A stretch of DNA of 64,000 nucleotides from JABDMH01 sp050298535 (GCA_050298535.1 JBNKUI010000082.1:20515-84514), one strand, 5' to 3'. Shown: positions 8,157-17,652, counted from the first letter of the stretch. Translations and numbers: made by a program. Notes: a model not told the origin generated them from the letters alone.

Positions 8157-9114
8157 ATACTTTATCGAGCATTTCTTGATATTCAGAATTCTGATCGCTC
8201 ATAGCAGTAATGCCACCTCCACTTCGGTACTGCAAGCCCTGTTTCGTTTTTTCCACGTATCGAATATTGACAGCGCTATCCAGTTTGTTGCCATCGAAGA
8301 TGCCAAATATACCTGTATAATAATTTCGTGGTATTTTTTCTGCCTCTCGAATGATATCTATTGTTTTTTTCTTTGGTGCCCCGCTGATAGATCCTGCCGG
8401 TAGTAATTTCATAATTATTTCTCCCAGGTTTTCTCTCCATTCAGTTGACAAGGTACCTCGAATTTCTGAGCTCATCTGATACAATCGATTTCTGTGTGTA
8501 GTGATCAGGTCCAGGTATTTAAATTTTGTCACTTCAACATGATCAGATACCATCGCGAGGTCATTGCGAATGAGGTCTACAATTGTATTATGTTCCCAGG
8601 TTTCTTTGTCATTGTTTAATATTTTTTTTCGGGCATTGGGAAGATCGGCATCAATAGTCCCTTTCATGGGGTAGGAGAAAATATTGTCATCTTTTATTTG
8701 AATAAAACTCTCAGGTGAAAATATTACGAATTCATTTTCCTTCAACAATTTATAAGGTGCTTCTGACAAGTCAAAAATGTCGCTTAGGCCGAGGTTGGTT
8801 TGTAGTGGAGTGGGAAAAGTTAGATTGACCAGATAACTGTTACCCTGTAGAAGATTTTCCTTGACATGATTGAAAGAGTGAGCGTACTGATTGATCGACA
8901 CGGGATTCATGGCAACATCAATGCGAGGGGTCGAACCATTTGAGTGACCATTTACATAGTTTTGGTGTCCCCTTACCTTGAATTTGTAACCATAGTCCCC
9001 GGCATGCCTGATCTCGCATACGAAAGGATGTTCTTTTTCAAAGTCGACAATAAAGAAGAAGGGTGTCCTTGCTGATGCAAGTCGGTTTACAGTGTCGATG
9101 AATGCTTTTATAAT
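8140..9114 (-). CDS. pabB: Aminodeoxychorismate synthase component I; start codon non-canonical
   Basis: Chorismate-binding domain protein that makes 4-amino-4-deoxychorismate for folate. Seen: GNSYLVNLTFPTP, DLIRNDLAMV, the signature LLPAGSISGAPKKKT, YYTGIFGIFDG and YRSGGGIT, all standard for TrpE/PabB. The conserved N-terminus typical of the compact Bacteroidota form (VNRLASARTPFFFIVDFE) is clearly coded upstream of the first ATG (8910). The frame is open back to a TAG at 9157-9159 and holds no ATG, GTG, TTG or CTG. The family N-terminus would begin near ATT/ATA at 9114-9109, giving 324 residues, a normal length. So either a rare ATT/ATA start is used, or the start codon has been lost and translation begins at 8910 (256 residues). 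Confidence 0.82.
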   Translation of the reverse strand: MIKAFIDTVNRLASARTPFFFIVDFEKEHPFVCEIRHAGDYGYKFKVRGHQNYVNGHSNGSTPRIDVAMNPVSINQYAHSFNHVKENLLQGNSYLVNLTFPTPLQTNLGLSDIFDLSEAPYKLLKENEFVIFSPESFIQIKDDNIFSYPMKGTIDADLPNARKKILNNDKETWEHNTIVDLIRNDLAMVSDHVEVTKFKYLDLITTHRNRLYQMSSEIRGTLSTEWRENLGEIIMKLLPAGSISGAPKKKTIDIIREAEKIPRNYYTGIFGIFDGNKLDSAVNIRYVEKTKQGLQYRSGGGITAMSDQNSEYQEMLDKVYVPTI

Positions 9115-9284
9115 AACTTGACTTTTCGTGAATAATAATGCCTTCCTGACCCGTTTCTATGTTGAAGACGTATCAAGAAGCGCGGAACACAAAAGTAGAA
9201 CAGTTAGAACAATTTCTGTGTTCCGCATTCATTCACTATCAAGTTATTCTATTGAAAGTATAGATGATCTTGGGGATCAACTTG

Positions 9285-9788
9285 CTAATCGTTTTTCTTT
9301 TTGTACAGACCATCAAATAGCGTGGTCCAGTCATTCTTACCGTCGGCTGAGCTCTCCCAATGTTGTCGAACCGATCCATCGTCATTGGGTGTCCAGGTGA
9401 TTCTGTGGAAGACGGATTCTTTCTTGGCATTTTTCATCTCACCACTACGTAATACCATGTCTTTACCATTTAGCCCACCCGACAATCGCAAGCTTTGGCC
9501 CTGGTTGTCAATCCAGGTTTGGTGCCATTGCTCATCCTGAGGATCATAGAAATTGTAAGAGGTGCCCGTGTATTTACCCGCTGCACTGGTCCAGTTCTCC
9601 TGTATCACGCAGCCATCCTGCAGTACAATGATTTGATTGGTACCGGCAATCTTGTCTCCTGCGGTAGTTTCCCAATTGCCAACCCAGAAGTCAAACTGAC
9701 GATAAGGTTCTGCTGAGCAGGGCGAAGACTGACTATAGGCAGTAATCGTCCAGCACAGCACAACCACAATTAAAGTAAATCGAATCAT
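9285..9788 (-). CDS. Secreted DUF1579-like protein of unknown function
   Basis: 167 residues with a signal peptide ending near ITAYSQ. The mature part begins with the pattern YRQFDFWVGNWET, common to small exported beta-barrel-like proteins related to DUF1579. It continues with GCVIQENWTS and several Trp- and Gly-rich strands (GTSYNFYDPQDEQWHQTW). The fold is probably a lipocalin-like or fatty-acid-binding-type barrel; ligand and role are unknown. The gene stands alone between the pabB operon and the broken T9SS gene. 9160-9284 upstream of pabB shows no feature. Confidence 0.7.
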   Translation of the reverse strand: MIRFTLIVVVLCWTITAYSQSSPCSAEPYRQFDFWVGNWETTAGDKIAGTNQIIVLQDGCVIQENWTSAAGKYTGTSYNFYDPQDEQWHQTWIDNQGQSLRLSGGLNGKDMVLRSGEMKNAKKESVFHRITWTPNDDGSVRQHWESSADGKNDWTTLFDGLYKKKND

Positions 9789-9867
9789 TTTCTATCATAC
9801 TTTCATGAGCAAGTTAACGTATCTGAGAGGTTGTCCTTTGTAATTTTAGGACATTTGAGCTTTAGGG

Positions 9868-10516
9868 CTAAAACTTGCAGAATAAGGAAGACACCGTAGC
9901 ACCGCTTGCAAATCTTACGCTAATGACATAGATGCCGTTTTCGAGCGGGCCAATGTCTATTCTTTTATCCTGTAGCACTCCGAAGTCTTCGTGTATCTGT
10001 GAGATGGAACGACCCTGGAGATCCAGCAGATCAATAATGGCTTTACCCTTTGGGGCTCTTGACAAAGTCAAGTTGATATAATCCCGAGCTGGATTAGGAA
10101 ATAGACGCATGTCAAACGGTGCTGTCTCCGGCTCCTGGACGGATGTAGTGAGATCCGGTAGAAGGATGACCTCATCCACTCCTTGCAGGCCCAGCGGATC
10201 GGTGACAGTAAGGGTCACGACATACGAGTGCTTATCCAGATCAGTGCTTCCCAGGGCAAACAATGCAATGGATGTTGCTGGAGTAGTGTCCACAAATTCT
10301 ACATTAAAGTAATCATTATGTTTTAATTTCTCCTCCCACTCATAGTGTAGCTCACTATCAGCAAACTCTCTGTCTTCGACCATGGCCTCTGACACCAATT
10401 CATCCACAATCCCTCCGGGACTTCTTGACTGACAGAGTAAAACTACCACTGACCACGGCAAGCAGGGCTACTAAACCATTTATGAAAATCTTGAATCGGA
10501 GAGGATTTTCCCTCAT
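9868..10516 (-). pseudogene. Broken secreted protein: signal peptide out of frame with PKD-like and T9SS type A tail
   Basis: From ATG 10516 a good signal peptide is coded (FKIFINGLVALLAVVSGSF) but the frame stops at TGA 10400-10402 after 38 codons. A second frame, with TAG TAG just upstream and only a TTG (10461) as start, codes about 197 residues. It has the end of a PKD-like domain (LHYEWEEKLKHND, YVVTLTVTDPLGL) and then a T9SS type A sorting domain (FDMRLFPNPARDYINLTL to the C-terminal F). The combination suggests a larger exported enzyme that lost its catalytic middle by an out-of-frame deletion. The HND-containing PKD resembles those attached to PQQ/sorbosone-dehydrogenase-type proteins, which is a guess at the ancestor. 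Confidence 0.6.
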
Positions 10517-10522
10517 AAAATA

Positions 10523-11443
10523 TTATTCACTATAAAATTCGGGATCGAAGTTAAGTGCTTTATGTTCTTCTAGCAAAGTCTCAATGATCTTCTCCGATAT
10601 TAATCCATTGGGAGGACGAATCCCTTTCCAATCTTTGCAATCCATTTTAGCTGCTAGATATTGCTTGATTATAGCAGTGAAAGGTTTTCCTTCGAATGTA
10701 GCGCGGACCGATGTTAAATAATCTTGTAGATCATCTGCCTCGGGAGTTTCCCAGTTTGCCAAGACTTTGCCAATTAATGTGATGTTTGCGTTAGCGGTAG
10801 CTGACACACATCCCGCACTTCCAATACGCAGTCCCTTGAGGAGGAATCGTTCTGAGCCCGGATAGAGTTTGAAGTCAGGAATGGCCTTCATTACCGATTG
10901 CATATTCTCAAAATCTCCACTACTGTCCTTTAAACCCACCACCTGATCCGGATATTTTTCTGCAAGACTTGCTATCAGTGATACGGACAAGTGCATACCA
11001 CTCATCTGTGGGAAATGGTATAGATATATTTCCAGGCGATCATCATTTACCCGGTCAATCACCTGACTGAAATAGGCCATGAGTCCCTCATCTGTCACCT
11101 GCTTGTAGTAGAAGGGTGGCAGCATAAGTATGCCTCCGGCACCACAATTAAGGGCGTGCTGAGTCAGCTCAATGGTTTCGCCCATGGAACAGCAACCTGT
11201 ACCTACCATCAGTTTATTGGCCGGAATACCTCGTTTGATGACTTCTTCAATCAGCGTTTTACGCTCTGAGGTACTAAGGGAATTGGCTTCTCCGGTGGTC
11301 CCCATAATAGCAATTCCAGTGCTTCCATTCGCTAATAGCCAATGACAGTGTTTGGCGAGCAATTCGTGATTGACAGAAAGGTCTTCGTGGAAGGGAGTGA
11401 GTGTGGCAGTGTAAATGCCATCGGCAAGTGTTACATCTTTCAT
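10523..11443 (-). CDS. DapA/NanA-family class I aldolase
   Basis: 306 residues, a complete (beta/alpha)8 member of the dihydrodipicolinate synthase / N-acetylneuraminate lyase family. The Schiff-base lysine is K172 (VVGLKDSSGD), the catalytic tyrosine Y142 (YLYHFP), and the TT pair 49-50 lies in GTTGEANSL. All make or break a C-C bond with pyruvate. Substrate cannot be read. The family contains lysine-pathway DapA, sialic-acid lyase and keto-deoxy sugar acid aldolases. No lysine or sialic acid genes adjoin, so a sugar-acid aldolase role is as likely as DapA. It ends only 7 bp beyond the start of the broken T9SS gene. Confidence 0.82.
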   Translation of the reverse strand: MKDVTLADGIYTATLTPFHEDLSVNHELLAKHCHWLLANGSTGIAIMGTTGEANSLSTSERKTLIEEVIKRGIPANKLMVGTGCCSMGETIELTQHALNCGAGGILMLPPFYYKQVTDEGLMAYFSQVIDRVNDDRLEIYLYHFPQMSGMHLSVSLIASLAEKYPDQVVGLKDSSGDFENMQSVMKAIPDFKLYPGSERFLLKGLRIGSAGCVSATANANITLIGKVLANWETPEADDLQDYLTSVRATFEGKPFTAIIKQYLAAKMDCKDWKGIRPPNGLISEKIIETLLEEHKALNFDPEFYSE

Positions 11444-11512
11444 AGTGAAGTTCTTAGAGTGTCGGTAAGATACAAACTTCGTACTCTAAATAATACTTCG
11501 GAAGATGGGAAA

Positions 11513-12496
11513 TCAGTGTCTTTGCTGAAGGGTGAGAAGAATGACGCGTGAGACATTTCTTATTGAATCCATGTCGCAGATGAGATCTGATCTTTGATAC
11601 TGACTCACGTCAAGGGCATAATTATTTGGTTCCGTTACCTTCTTGTAGTGATCGATGCAGATATATCCTGTCTGAATTACCAGGTGAAAAAGAGTGAAGA
11701 ATTGACGATATCGATGAGTACCAAAATTAAGGCTTTCGATAGCTTGTAAACTTTTCGATACTTCTCTGTGATACACACGTTCTAGTGTGATCATATTTTC
11801 AATAGCCAGTGGAAGCGTCTTGATCCCATCATGGTGGTCCCGATAGACATCGAAAATGTCATTGTGTAGTTGCATCAAGCCCCCGATTTGAAAAATAGCA
11901 TCTTCTTCATGGCGCGTGATTTCTGTCCTCAGTACACTACGATACAGGAGCAGTGCATATCCACCTTTTTCCCAGGTGATTTTTCTTAGTGCTTTTATGC
12001 CCACATCGAGATCTGACTGGTTCAGGCTCTGCTCCTGAGCTGCCAGGGTATTGTGAAAATACATTTCGTACTGAAGCTTGTCATGATGCAATGATCGGCA
12101 TCGATAATACAGCGTACTGCTGATCAGGTCAAGAATTTCATTTTGTGGATTCTTGATACACTCCAATATATCGGATTTAGAGAGTTGCAGGTCATCCACC
12201 ATGTAGTCCGCAATCGGTGTAGCTGCCGCCAGGAGGATGGAAGCTTGCTGCTCCTCCTCTGATATTGAAATACCGTGCAGTCTGGCAAACCAATCGGTGG
12301 TAACTGCATTTGCAAATAAATAATGGTCAATTCTTTTTTGCAGGGAAGGCTTAAGGTCATGTATATGGGGGATCTCACGAGTTAGAAATCTCCAGGCATA
12401 GTTTGGATTGCTTTGCTTTGTCCGGTATTTGAGGAACAAATGCAGTAGCGAAAATCCTGTTATGCTGAGATAAAATAAATTGGAAAAGAAATGCAT
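11513..12496 (-). CDS. Class I isoprenoid synthase-fold protein, squalene-synthase-like
   Basis: 327 residues, nearly all alpha-helical, with a hydrophobic N-terminal segment (residues 5-24) that could anchor it to the membrane. Two aspartate-rich regions are spaced as in class I prenyl-condensing enzymes: PIADYMVDD at about 94-102 and QLHNDIFDVYRD at 209-220. These normally bind the Mg-diphosphate of allylic substrates. The sequence is divergent from characterised squalene and phytoene synthases, and no other terpenoid gene is nearby, so the product is unknown. Monocistronic by spacing. An upstream TATCTTCG in the sense strand may be a -7 element. Confidence 0.6.
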   Translation of the reverse strand: MHFFSNLFYLSITGFSLLHLFLKYRTKQSNPNYAWRFLTREIPHIHDLKPSLQKRIDHYLFANAVTTDWFARLHGISISEEEQQASILLAAATPIADYMVDDLQLSKSDILECIKNPQNEILDLISSTLYYRCRSLHHDKLQYEMYFHNTLAAQEQSLNQSDLDVGIKALRKITWEKGGYALLLYRSVLRTEITRHEEDAIFQIGGLMQLHNDIFDVYRDHHDGIKTLPLAIENMITLERVYHREVSKSLQAIESLNFGTHRYRQFFTLFHLVIQTGYICIDHYKKVTEPNNYALDVSQYQRSDLICDMDSIRNVSRVILLTLQQRH

Positions 12497-12621
12497 CGAA
12501 TCCTTGCCTATTGCTACGAAGATAGTTCAAGATTACGATAATATATTTAAGGACACTGGGACCTTGCCCCAGCCAGGATAAGTTTTTCGTTTAGGGGCTA
12601 ATGGGGTTTTTCAAGGCCTAC

Positions 12622-13311
12622 CTAACCATTGTCGATTTTGTAGCCAATCCCCTTCACGGTTCTGATATATCGCTGTTGTAGTTTTTGACGAAGTTTGGAG
12701 ATGTGTACATCAATGGTTCGATTTCCGACGATCACATCACTACCCCAAATATTGCGATAGATCTCTTCACGTGAGTAGACCTTGCCTGGTTTCTCAGCCA
12801 TCAACCAGAGAATTTCAAATTCCTTTTTCGCCAAATCGATAGCCTCTCCATCAATAGAAACCTCATATTTGTCATGATCCAGAAATAGCTGATCAATTCG
12901 GATGGTGGATTCCGAAGAACTGTTTAATGTGGGATGTCTACGCAATAAAGCCTTGATCCGGCTATTTAATACCCTAGGACTGATCGGTTTGTGGATATAG
13001 TCGTCGGCACCCGCTTCGAACCCGGCGATTTCACTATACGCTTCATGTCGGGCGGTGAGAAAGGCAATCAGTGTGTCCTCCAGGTCGCAAGCATTTCTGA
13101 TTCTGTGGCAGGTGGTGACACCATCCACATCAGGCATCATGATATCCAGTAAAATTAAATGAGGTCTGACTGATTCAGCCAGATTTAAAGCCTCCTGACC
13201 ATTTGAAGCCTGAGAAACTTTGTAACCTTCACGAGATAAATTGTAACCGACAAATTCCAAAATGTCGGGTTCATCATCTACCACCAAAATTTTTACGTCG
13301 TTTTCGACCAT
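12622..13311 (-). CDS. OmpR/PhoB-family response regulator (no adjacent kinase)
   Basis: 229 residues from ATG 13311 (an upstream TTG at 13332 is rejected). Receiver domain: acidic pair D12-D13, phospho-acceptor D56 in LLDIMMPDVDG, and the conserved Lys-Pro in YIHKPIS. Winged-helix output domain: EFEILWLMAEKPGKVYSREE, then the recognition helix RTIDVHISKLRQKL and a GIGYKI hairpin near the C-terminus. It binds DNA as a dimer when phosphorylated. The proteins on both sides are unrelated enzymes and no histidine kinase occurs anywhere in the window, so its partner must be encoded elsewhere. PhoB-like overall, but target genes cannot be read. Confidence 0.92.
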   Translation of the reverse strand: MVENDVKILVVDDEPDILEFVGYNLSREGYKVSQASNGQEALNLAESVRPHLILLDIMMPDVDGVTTCHRIRNACDLEDTLIAFLTARHEAYSEIAGFEAGADDYIHKPISPRVLNSRIKALLRRHPTLNSSSESTIRIDQLFLDHDKYEVSIDGEAIDLAKKEFEILWLMAEKPGKVYSREEIYRNIWGSDVIVGNRTIDVHISKLRQKLQQRYIRTVKGIGYKIDNG

Positions 13312-13433
13312 CGCAGTACAGTTATCTTTCAAGAATATTTCTCAAAAATAGATGATCATATGGGCTGCTTAATGCGTCAGATCCAGAATTAATGGAAAAT
13401 TAATCTTCATTTAACAGCAAGTGAAAGAGATAA

Positions 13434-14279
13434 TTAGGCGCTCATTTCTTTGCTGGGTTCTCCTTCAATTCGATACGAGGCAATTTTTGCGCTGCTCTTC
13501 TTGATACGATTTGGACAAAGTCTGGGATTTTGAATTTTGTAGTCGTTATGGTCATAATTGTACAGGGACCATTTATGATACCGATACTCCAGCGCGGTTA
13601 GATTTTCCACCCAATCACCTGAATTCATATAGGTGATATTTTTCTCTGGAATGTGCTGAATACGGGGTTGATGAATATGACCGCAGATTACAAAATCATA
13701 ACCCTGCTTCTGAGCATGATCGATAGCGATGTCTTCAAAATCCGAGATGTACTTAATCGCTCGTTTCATGCTCTGTTTGATGCGATTGGCCAGAGATACC
13801 CGACTATATCCAAACTTAAGTCGAACATGATCGATCCATCGGTTGAGAATGACCAGCCAGGTATAACCCCTTCCACCCAGTTTGGCAATGATCGGTGAAA
13901 TCGTCACCGAGGCGTCGAAAATATCACCATGAAATATCCAATACTTTTTCTGATCAATCTGGAGGACCAGTTTATCTCGTAAGATCAAATTACCGGCAGC
14001 GAAAGAACCAATATTTCGTAGAGGGTCGTCATGGTTACCGGTAAGATAGTAGACCTTAGTCCCATTAGCGGCCATTTTCAGGATCTCTCGTAGGACCGAC
14101 ATATGGTCTTCCGGAAAATAGTTTTTTTTAAACTCCCACATATCTACAAAGTCTCCATTCAGGACAAGTGTTTTGGGCCGGATACTCTTTAAATACTGTA
14201 GCAGCTCCCTTGCGTGGCAGGCAAACGTACCAAGGTGTACGTCGGATAGGATGACCATATCCAGTTCTCTCTTAAGCAT
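13434..14279 (-). CDS. LpxH-like calcineurin-type phosphoesterase
   Basis: 281 residues. Two-metal phosphoesterase motifs appear in order: SDVHLG (12-17), LNGDFVDMWE, TGNHDD, FHGDIFD and GHIHQP. This set and the length match the UDP-2,3-diacylglucosamine diphosphatase family (lipid A step 4, giving lipid X and UMP) and its Bacteroidota relatives. The C-terminal basic tail is not needed for the fold. No lpx genes adjoin, so the substrate is inferred from family membership only. A start at the second Met (14258) is also possible. Confidence 0.8.
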   Translation of the reverse strand: MLKRELDMVILSDVHLGTFACHARELLQYLKSIRPKTLVLNGDFVDMWEFKKNYFPEDHMSVLREILKMAANGTKVYYLTGNHDDPLRNIGSFAAGNLILRDKLVLQIDQKKYWIFHGDIFDASVTISPIIAKLGGRGYTWLVILNRWIDHVRLKFGYSRVSLANRIKQSMKRAIKYISDFEDIAIDHAQKQGYDFVICGHIHQPRIQHIPEKNITYMNSGDWVENLTALEYRYHKWSLYNYDHNDYKIQNPRLCPNRIKKSSAKIASYRIEGEPSKEMSA

Positions 14280-14658
14280 TCGATTGGTAAGTTAAGTTCC
14301 GTCAAATTTGCATTTACAAGGTTAATTGAGGGTAAAGCTGATATTATGATTTGATTAATATTATAATTATCAGTAATACAACCACTTATGACGGGAGCTG
14401 ATTAATGACTTTCAGTTATGATCAGAAAATCTCTATCAAAGTTTTGATCATGTGAAATCGGCTGGTTTAAAATTGCTTATTAGCGATTCAGCAAAGAATC
14501 GCCAAGTTTTCAATATTAAATCAACATTAAAAATACGGGGAAGTGCTCTAATTTTTATTCACTCAAAGTTAAAGTGCTATTCAAAGGGGCTTAACAACTG
14601 GCATTTATCTTCACTTCCGAATAAGAAACGCGCTAATTAGAAACGAAAGGATACTTCT
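14280..14658. other. Divergent intergenic region, no gene seen
   Basis: 379 bp between the phosphoesterase gene and the duplicated T9SS gene, strongly A/T-rich. It must contain promoters for both. A 62-codon open frame at 14452-14640 has no recognisable family or signal and looks fortuitous. TTTGATCATG and TTATGATCAG occur about 40 bp apart (14411-14453) but form no clear operator. Confidence 0.4.
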
Positions 14659-17610
14659 ATGAGAAAAAAGATCTACTTAATAATTGCATATCTCCTAACA
14701 CATGCAGCCTATGTACTAGCTCAAAATACTATAGTGGTCACTGATGCTGACTTGATAGGTGGAGAAACTTATAATTGGACTGCAGACAATGAATACCTTC
14801 TGGACGGGTATGTTTTCCTGGAGGCAGGTGGGGTGTTGAACATTGCACCTGGCACCGTAATAAAAGGAATGTCAAGTCCATCCACCACAGATGCTGCATC
14901 TGCCCTCATTATTTCCAGAGGAGCGATCATTATGGCAGAAGGTACCGCAGAAAATCCGATAATTTTTACGTCATCGTTGGATGATGTGTCCATTCCTGAT
15001 GATGTCCTTCCTGAGGATAATAGTCTTTGGGGAGGTCTGGTGATTCTTGGGAATGCACCGGGTGGATTCAAAAATGAGGCCACTGAATTTAACATTGAAG
15101 GAATTCCTACTGAAGCATATGGTGATAAAGCATTGTATGGTGGTAGCGATCCGATGGATAACTCAGGTGTACTTCGATATGTTTCCATTCGACATGGAGG
15201 TAATGAAATTGCACCTGACAATGAAATCAATGGATTGACTTTGGGATCTGTAGGCGCTGGAACTACCATAGATTATATCGAGGTATTTGCCAATAAGGAT
15301 GATGGTATTGAGTTTTTTGGAGGTACCGTCAATATTACACATGCCGTCGTGAGTTATTGTGGTGATGAAGCCTATGACTATGATCAAAGCTGGGCAGGAA
15401 AAGGTCAATGGTTGTTTTCCATCAATGATGTAGGATATGGTGAAAGAGGGTATGAGATTGATGGTAGTGAAGCACCGAGTCTGAACCCCAAGACTGTCCC
15501 TGTCTTTAGTAATGTCACACAAATTGGAACCGGATCTTCATCTGGCACTCCTAATAACGATGCTTTCAGAATGAAATCTGATGGTTCAGGACACTTCTAC
15601 AACTCTATCTGGACCGAGTTTAGCGGTAGTTCAGTACGAATAGATGATCAGGAAACTTATGATCGGTTTGCTGCAGGTGATATTATTTTTAGTAATAATG
15701 TTTGGTATAACTTTGGAGATGGAAATGATTTAAATTCTATCGTCGATATCCGAGCTGGAGATGCAGCAGCATTCGTGGCCCATTTGACTGAAAACGCAAA
15801 TCAATTAACGGATCCGTTCTTGCGAGGTATCTCAAGAGCAACCGACGGCGGCCTAGACCCGCGTCCTGCCATTGGGGCATCTGTATTGACACAGGGTGTT
15901 GCATTAGAGGATGATTTCTTTACCCCGGTGGCATACATCGGTGCTTTTGGATCAGAAAACTGGGCTCTTGGCTGGACAGCACTGAGTGAGTATGGCATCT
16001 TTGGTGAACTGGAAGTCAGAGCTCCAGGATCTGATTTTGTCATTAAAGATGAGGACCTTGTAGCTGGTGAAACCTATGACTGGACTGCCAATAATACATA
16101 CATTCTGGATGGATATGTCTTCCTTGAGGAAGGTGGTGTTTTAAATATTGCACCGGGCACGGTAGTAAAAGGCATGTCTACACCATCCACCACGGATGCT
16201 GCATCAGCACTTATCATCTCCAGAGGCGCTAAAATCAATGCCTTAGGTACTGCAGATAGCCCAATTATCTTTACTTCAACGCTGGATGATGTAACGATTG
16301 CAGATGATGTGTTTCCCGAAGACAATAGTTTATGGGGAGGATTGGTGATACTTGGAAATGCTCCCGGTGGGTTCAAAAATGAAGCTACTGAGTTCAATAT
16401 CGAAGGTATACCTACTGAAGCATATGGGGATAAGGCACTATACGGTGGTAATGATCCCATGGACAATTCTGGAGTGATCAAGTATGTTTCTATTCGTCAT
16501 GGGGGCAATGAAATTGCTCCGGATAATGAAATCAATGGACTGACACTGGGCTCAGTGGGAGCAGGTACTGAAATCGACTATATCGAAGTATTTGCCAATA
16601 AGGATGACGGTATCGAGCTATTTGGAGGTACCGTAAACATTAAGCATGCTGTGGTGAGTTTTTGTGGGGATGAAGCCTTTGATTATGACCAAAGCTGGGC
16701 AGGTAAAGGTCAGTTTCTGTTCTCCATCAATGATGTAGGATATGGTGAAAGAGGGTACGAGATTGACGGTAGCGAGGCTCCAAGTCTAAATCCCAAGACA
16801 GTGCCTGTCTTTAGTAATGTGACTCAGATTGGTACGGGTGCTACATCAGGGACACCTAATAATGATGCATTCCGGATGAAATCTGATGGATCTGGACAAT
16901 TCTACAATTCCGTCTGGACTGAGTTTAGTGGAAGTGCGGTACGGATCGATGATCAGGAGACCTATGATCGTTTTGCGGCAGGTGATATAAGCTTCGTTAA
17001 TAATGTGTGGTTTAACTTCGGTGATGGAGGAAATGACTTGAACGCTATCATGGATATCCGGGCCGGCGACATGGCCGCATTTATTCAGCATATCGCAGAC
17101 AACAATAATCAATTGATTGATCCACAATTACGAGGTATTTCAAGAACTACAGAAGGTGGACTAGATCCTAGACCTGCGATCGGTGCTCCCATACTAAATA
17201 TGGGTACATCCGTAGGAGATGATTTCTTCGAAGAAGTATCATTTATCGGTGCTTTTGGTGAAGACAACTGGGCCTATGGATGGACCGCTCTTACTGAATA
17301 TGGAATCTTAGGTGATTTGCAGACTACAAAGGTAGATTATCAATCGGCAGAAAATGGATTATCTATTCGAGTCGAGAATCCAGTAGTTCAGGAAGGGACG
17401 TTGTTTCTTGATTTGCCAGAGTCAACTCAAGTAAAAATGTATGTCTTTGACCTGACAGGTCGCATGGTTGTTTCTCGCGATTTTGGATTTGTAGGTCAAG
17501 GTTCTCAAACCTTTACATTTGCAGCAGACCAACTTCAACCTGGAATGTATATAATTATTGCGGATACGGGTTTGGGGGCAGTAAGTAGTAAACTGAGCGT
17601 AAATAATTGA
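14659..17610 (+). CDS. T9SS-exported surface protein made of two near-identical ~430-residue repeats
   Basis: 983 residues: signal peptide (about 1-22), repeat 1 (about 25-455), repeat 2 (about 460-887), then a type A T9SS sorting domain (LFLDLPESTQVKMYVFDLTG to the end). Each repeat starts with a TDADL/KDEDL ..GETYNW motif and VFLE.GGVLNIAPGTV, then strings of Gly/Asn/Asp turns (FANKDDGIEFFGGTVNI) characteristic of a right-handed parallel beta-helix. Cargo is delivered to the cell surface by type IX secretion. It is followed 102 bp later by a TonB receptor gene. That pairing suggests a surface component that captures a substrate for the receptor (inference). The function of this family is unknown to me. 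Confidence 0.8.
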   Translation: MRKKIYLIIAYLLTHAAYVLAQNTIVVTDADLIGGETYNWTADNEYLLDGYVFLEAGGVLNIAPGTVIKGMSSPSTTDAASALIISRGAIIMAEGTAENPIIFTSSLDDVSIPDDVLPEDNSLWGGLVILGNAPGGFKNEATEFNIEGIPTEAYGDKALYGGSDPMDNSGVLRYVSIRHGGNEIAPDNEINGLTLGSVGAGTTIDYIEVFANKDDGIEFFGGTVNITHAVVSYCGDEAYDYDQSWAGKGQWLFSINDVGYGERGYEIDGSEAPSLNPKTVPVFSNVTQIGTGSSSGTPNNDAFRMKSDGSGHFYNSIWTEFSGSSVRIDDQETYDRFAAGDIIFSNNVWYNFGDGNDLNSIVDIRAGDAAAFVAHLTENANQLTDPFLRGISRATDGGLDPRPAIGASVLTQGVALEDDFFTPVAYIGAFGSENWALGWTALSEYGIFGELEVRAPGSDFVIKDEDLVAGETYDWTANNTYILDGYVFLEEGGVLNIAPGTVVKGMSTPSTTDAASALIISRGAKINALGTADSPIIFTSTLDDVTIADDVFPEDNSLWGGLVILGNAPGGFKNEATEFNIEGIPTEAYGDKALYGGNDPMDNSGVIKYVSIRHGGNEIAPDNEINGLTLGSVGAGTEIDYIEVFANKDDGIELFGGTVNIKHAVVSFCGDEAFDYDQSWAGKGQFLFSINDVGYGERGYEIDGSEAPSLNPKTVPVFSNVTQIGTGATSGTPNNDAFRMKSDGSGQFYNSVWTEFSGSAVRIDDQETYDRFAAGDISFVNNVWFNFGDGGNDLNAIMDIRAGDMAAFIQHIADNNNQLIDPQLRGISRTTEGGLDPRPAIGAPILNMGTSVGDDFFEEVSFIGAFGEDNWAYGWTALTEYGILGDLQTTKVDYQSAENGLSIRVENPVVQEGTLFLDLPESTQVKMYVFDLTGRMVVSRDFGFVGQGSQTFTFAADQLQPGMYIIIADTGLGAVSSKLSVNN
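14731..17319 (+). repeat. Tandem intragenic duplication (two ~1.3-kb units)
   Basis: Unit 1 is 14731-16035, unit 2 is 16036-17319. Aligned by eye, the encoded proteins are identical over long blocks (for example LWGGLVILGNAPGGFKNEAT and IDDQETYDRFAAGDI in both), while the DNA differs at many third positions (GGTAATGAAATTGCACCTGA versus GGCAATGAAATTGCTCCGGA). The duplication is therefore not recent, and the protein is held by selection. Confidence 0.85.
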
Positions 17611-17652
17611 TCTAAGGCCTTTTGGCTTAATGATTATTTAATATAGATGTAA

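Noticed and set aside
14452..14640. 62-codon plus-strand open frame upstream of the duplicated T9SS gene
   Set aside because: No recognisable domain, composition like the surrounding A/T-rich intergenic DNA.
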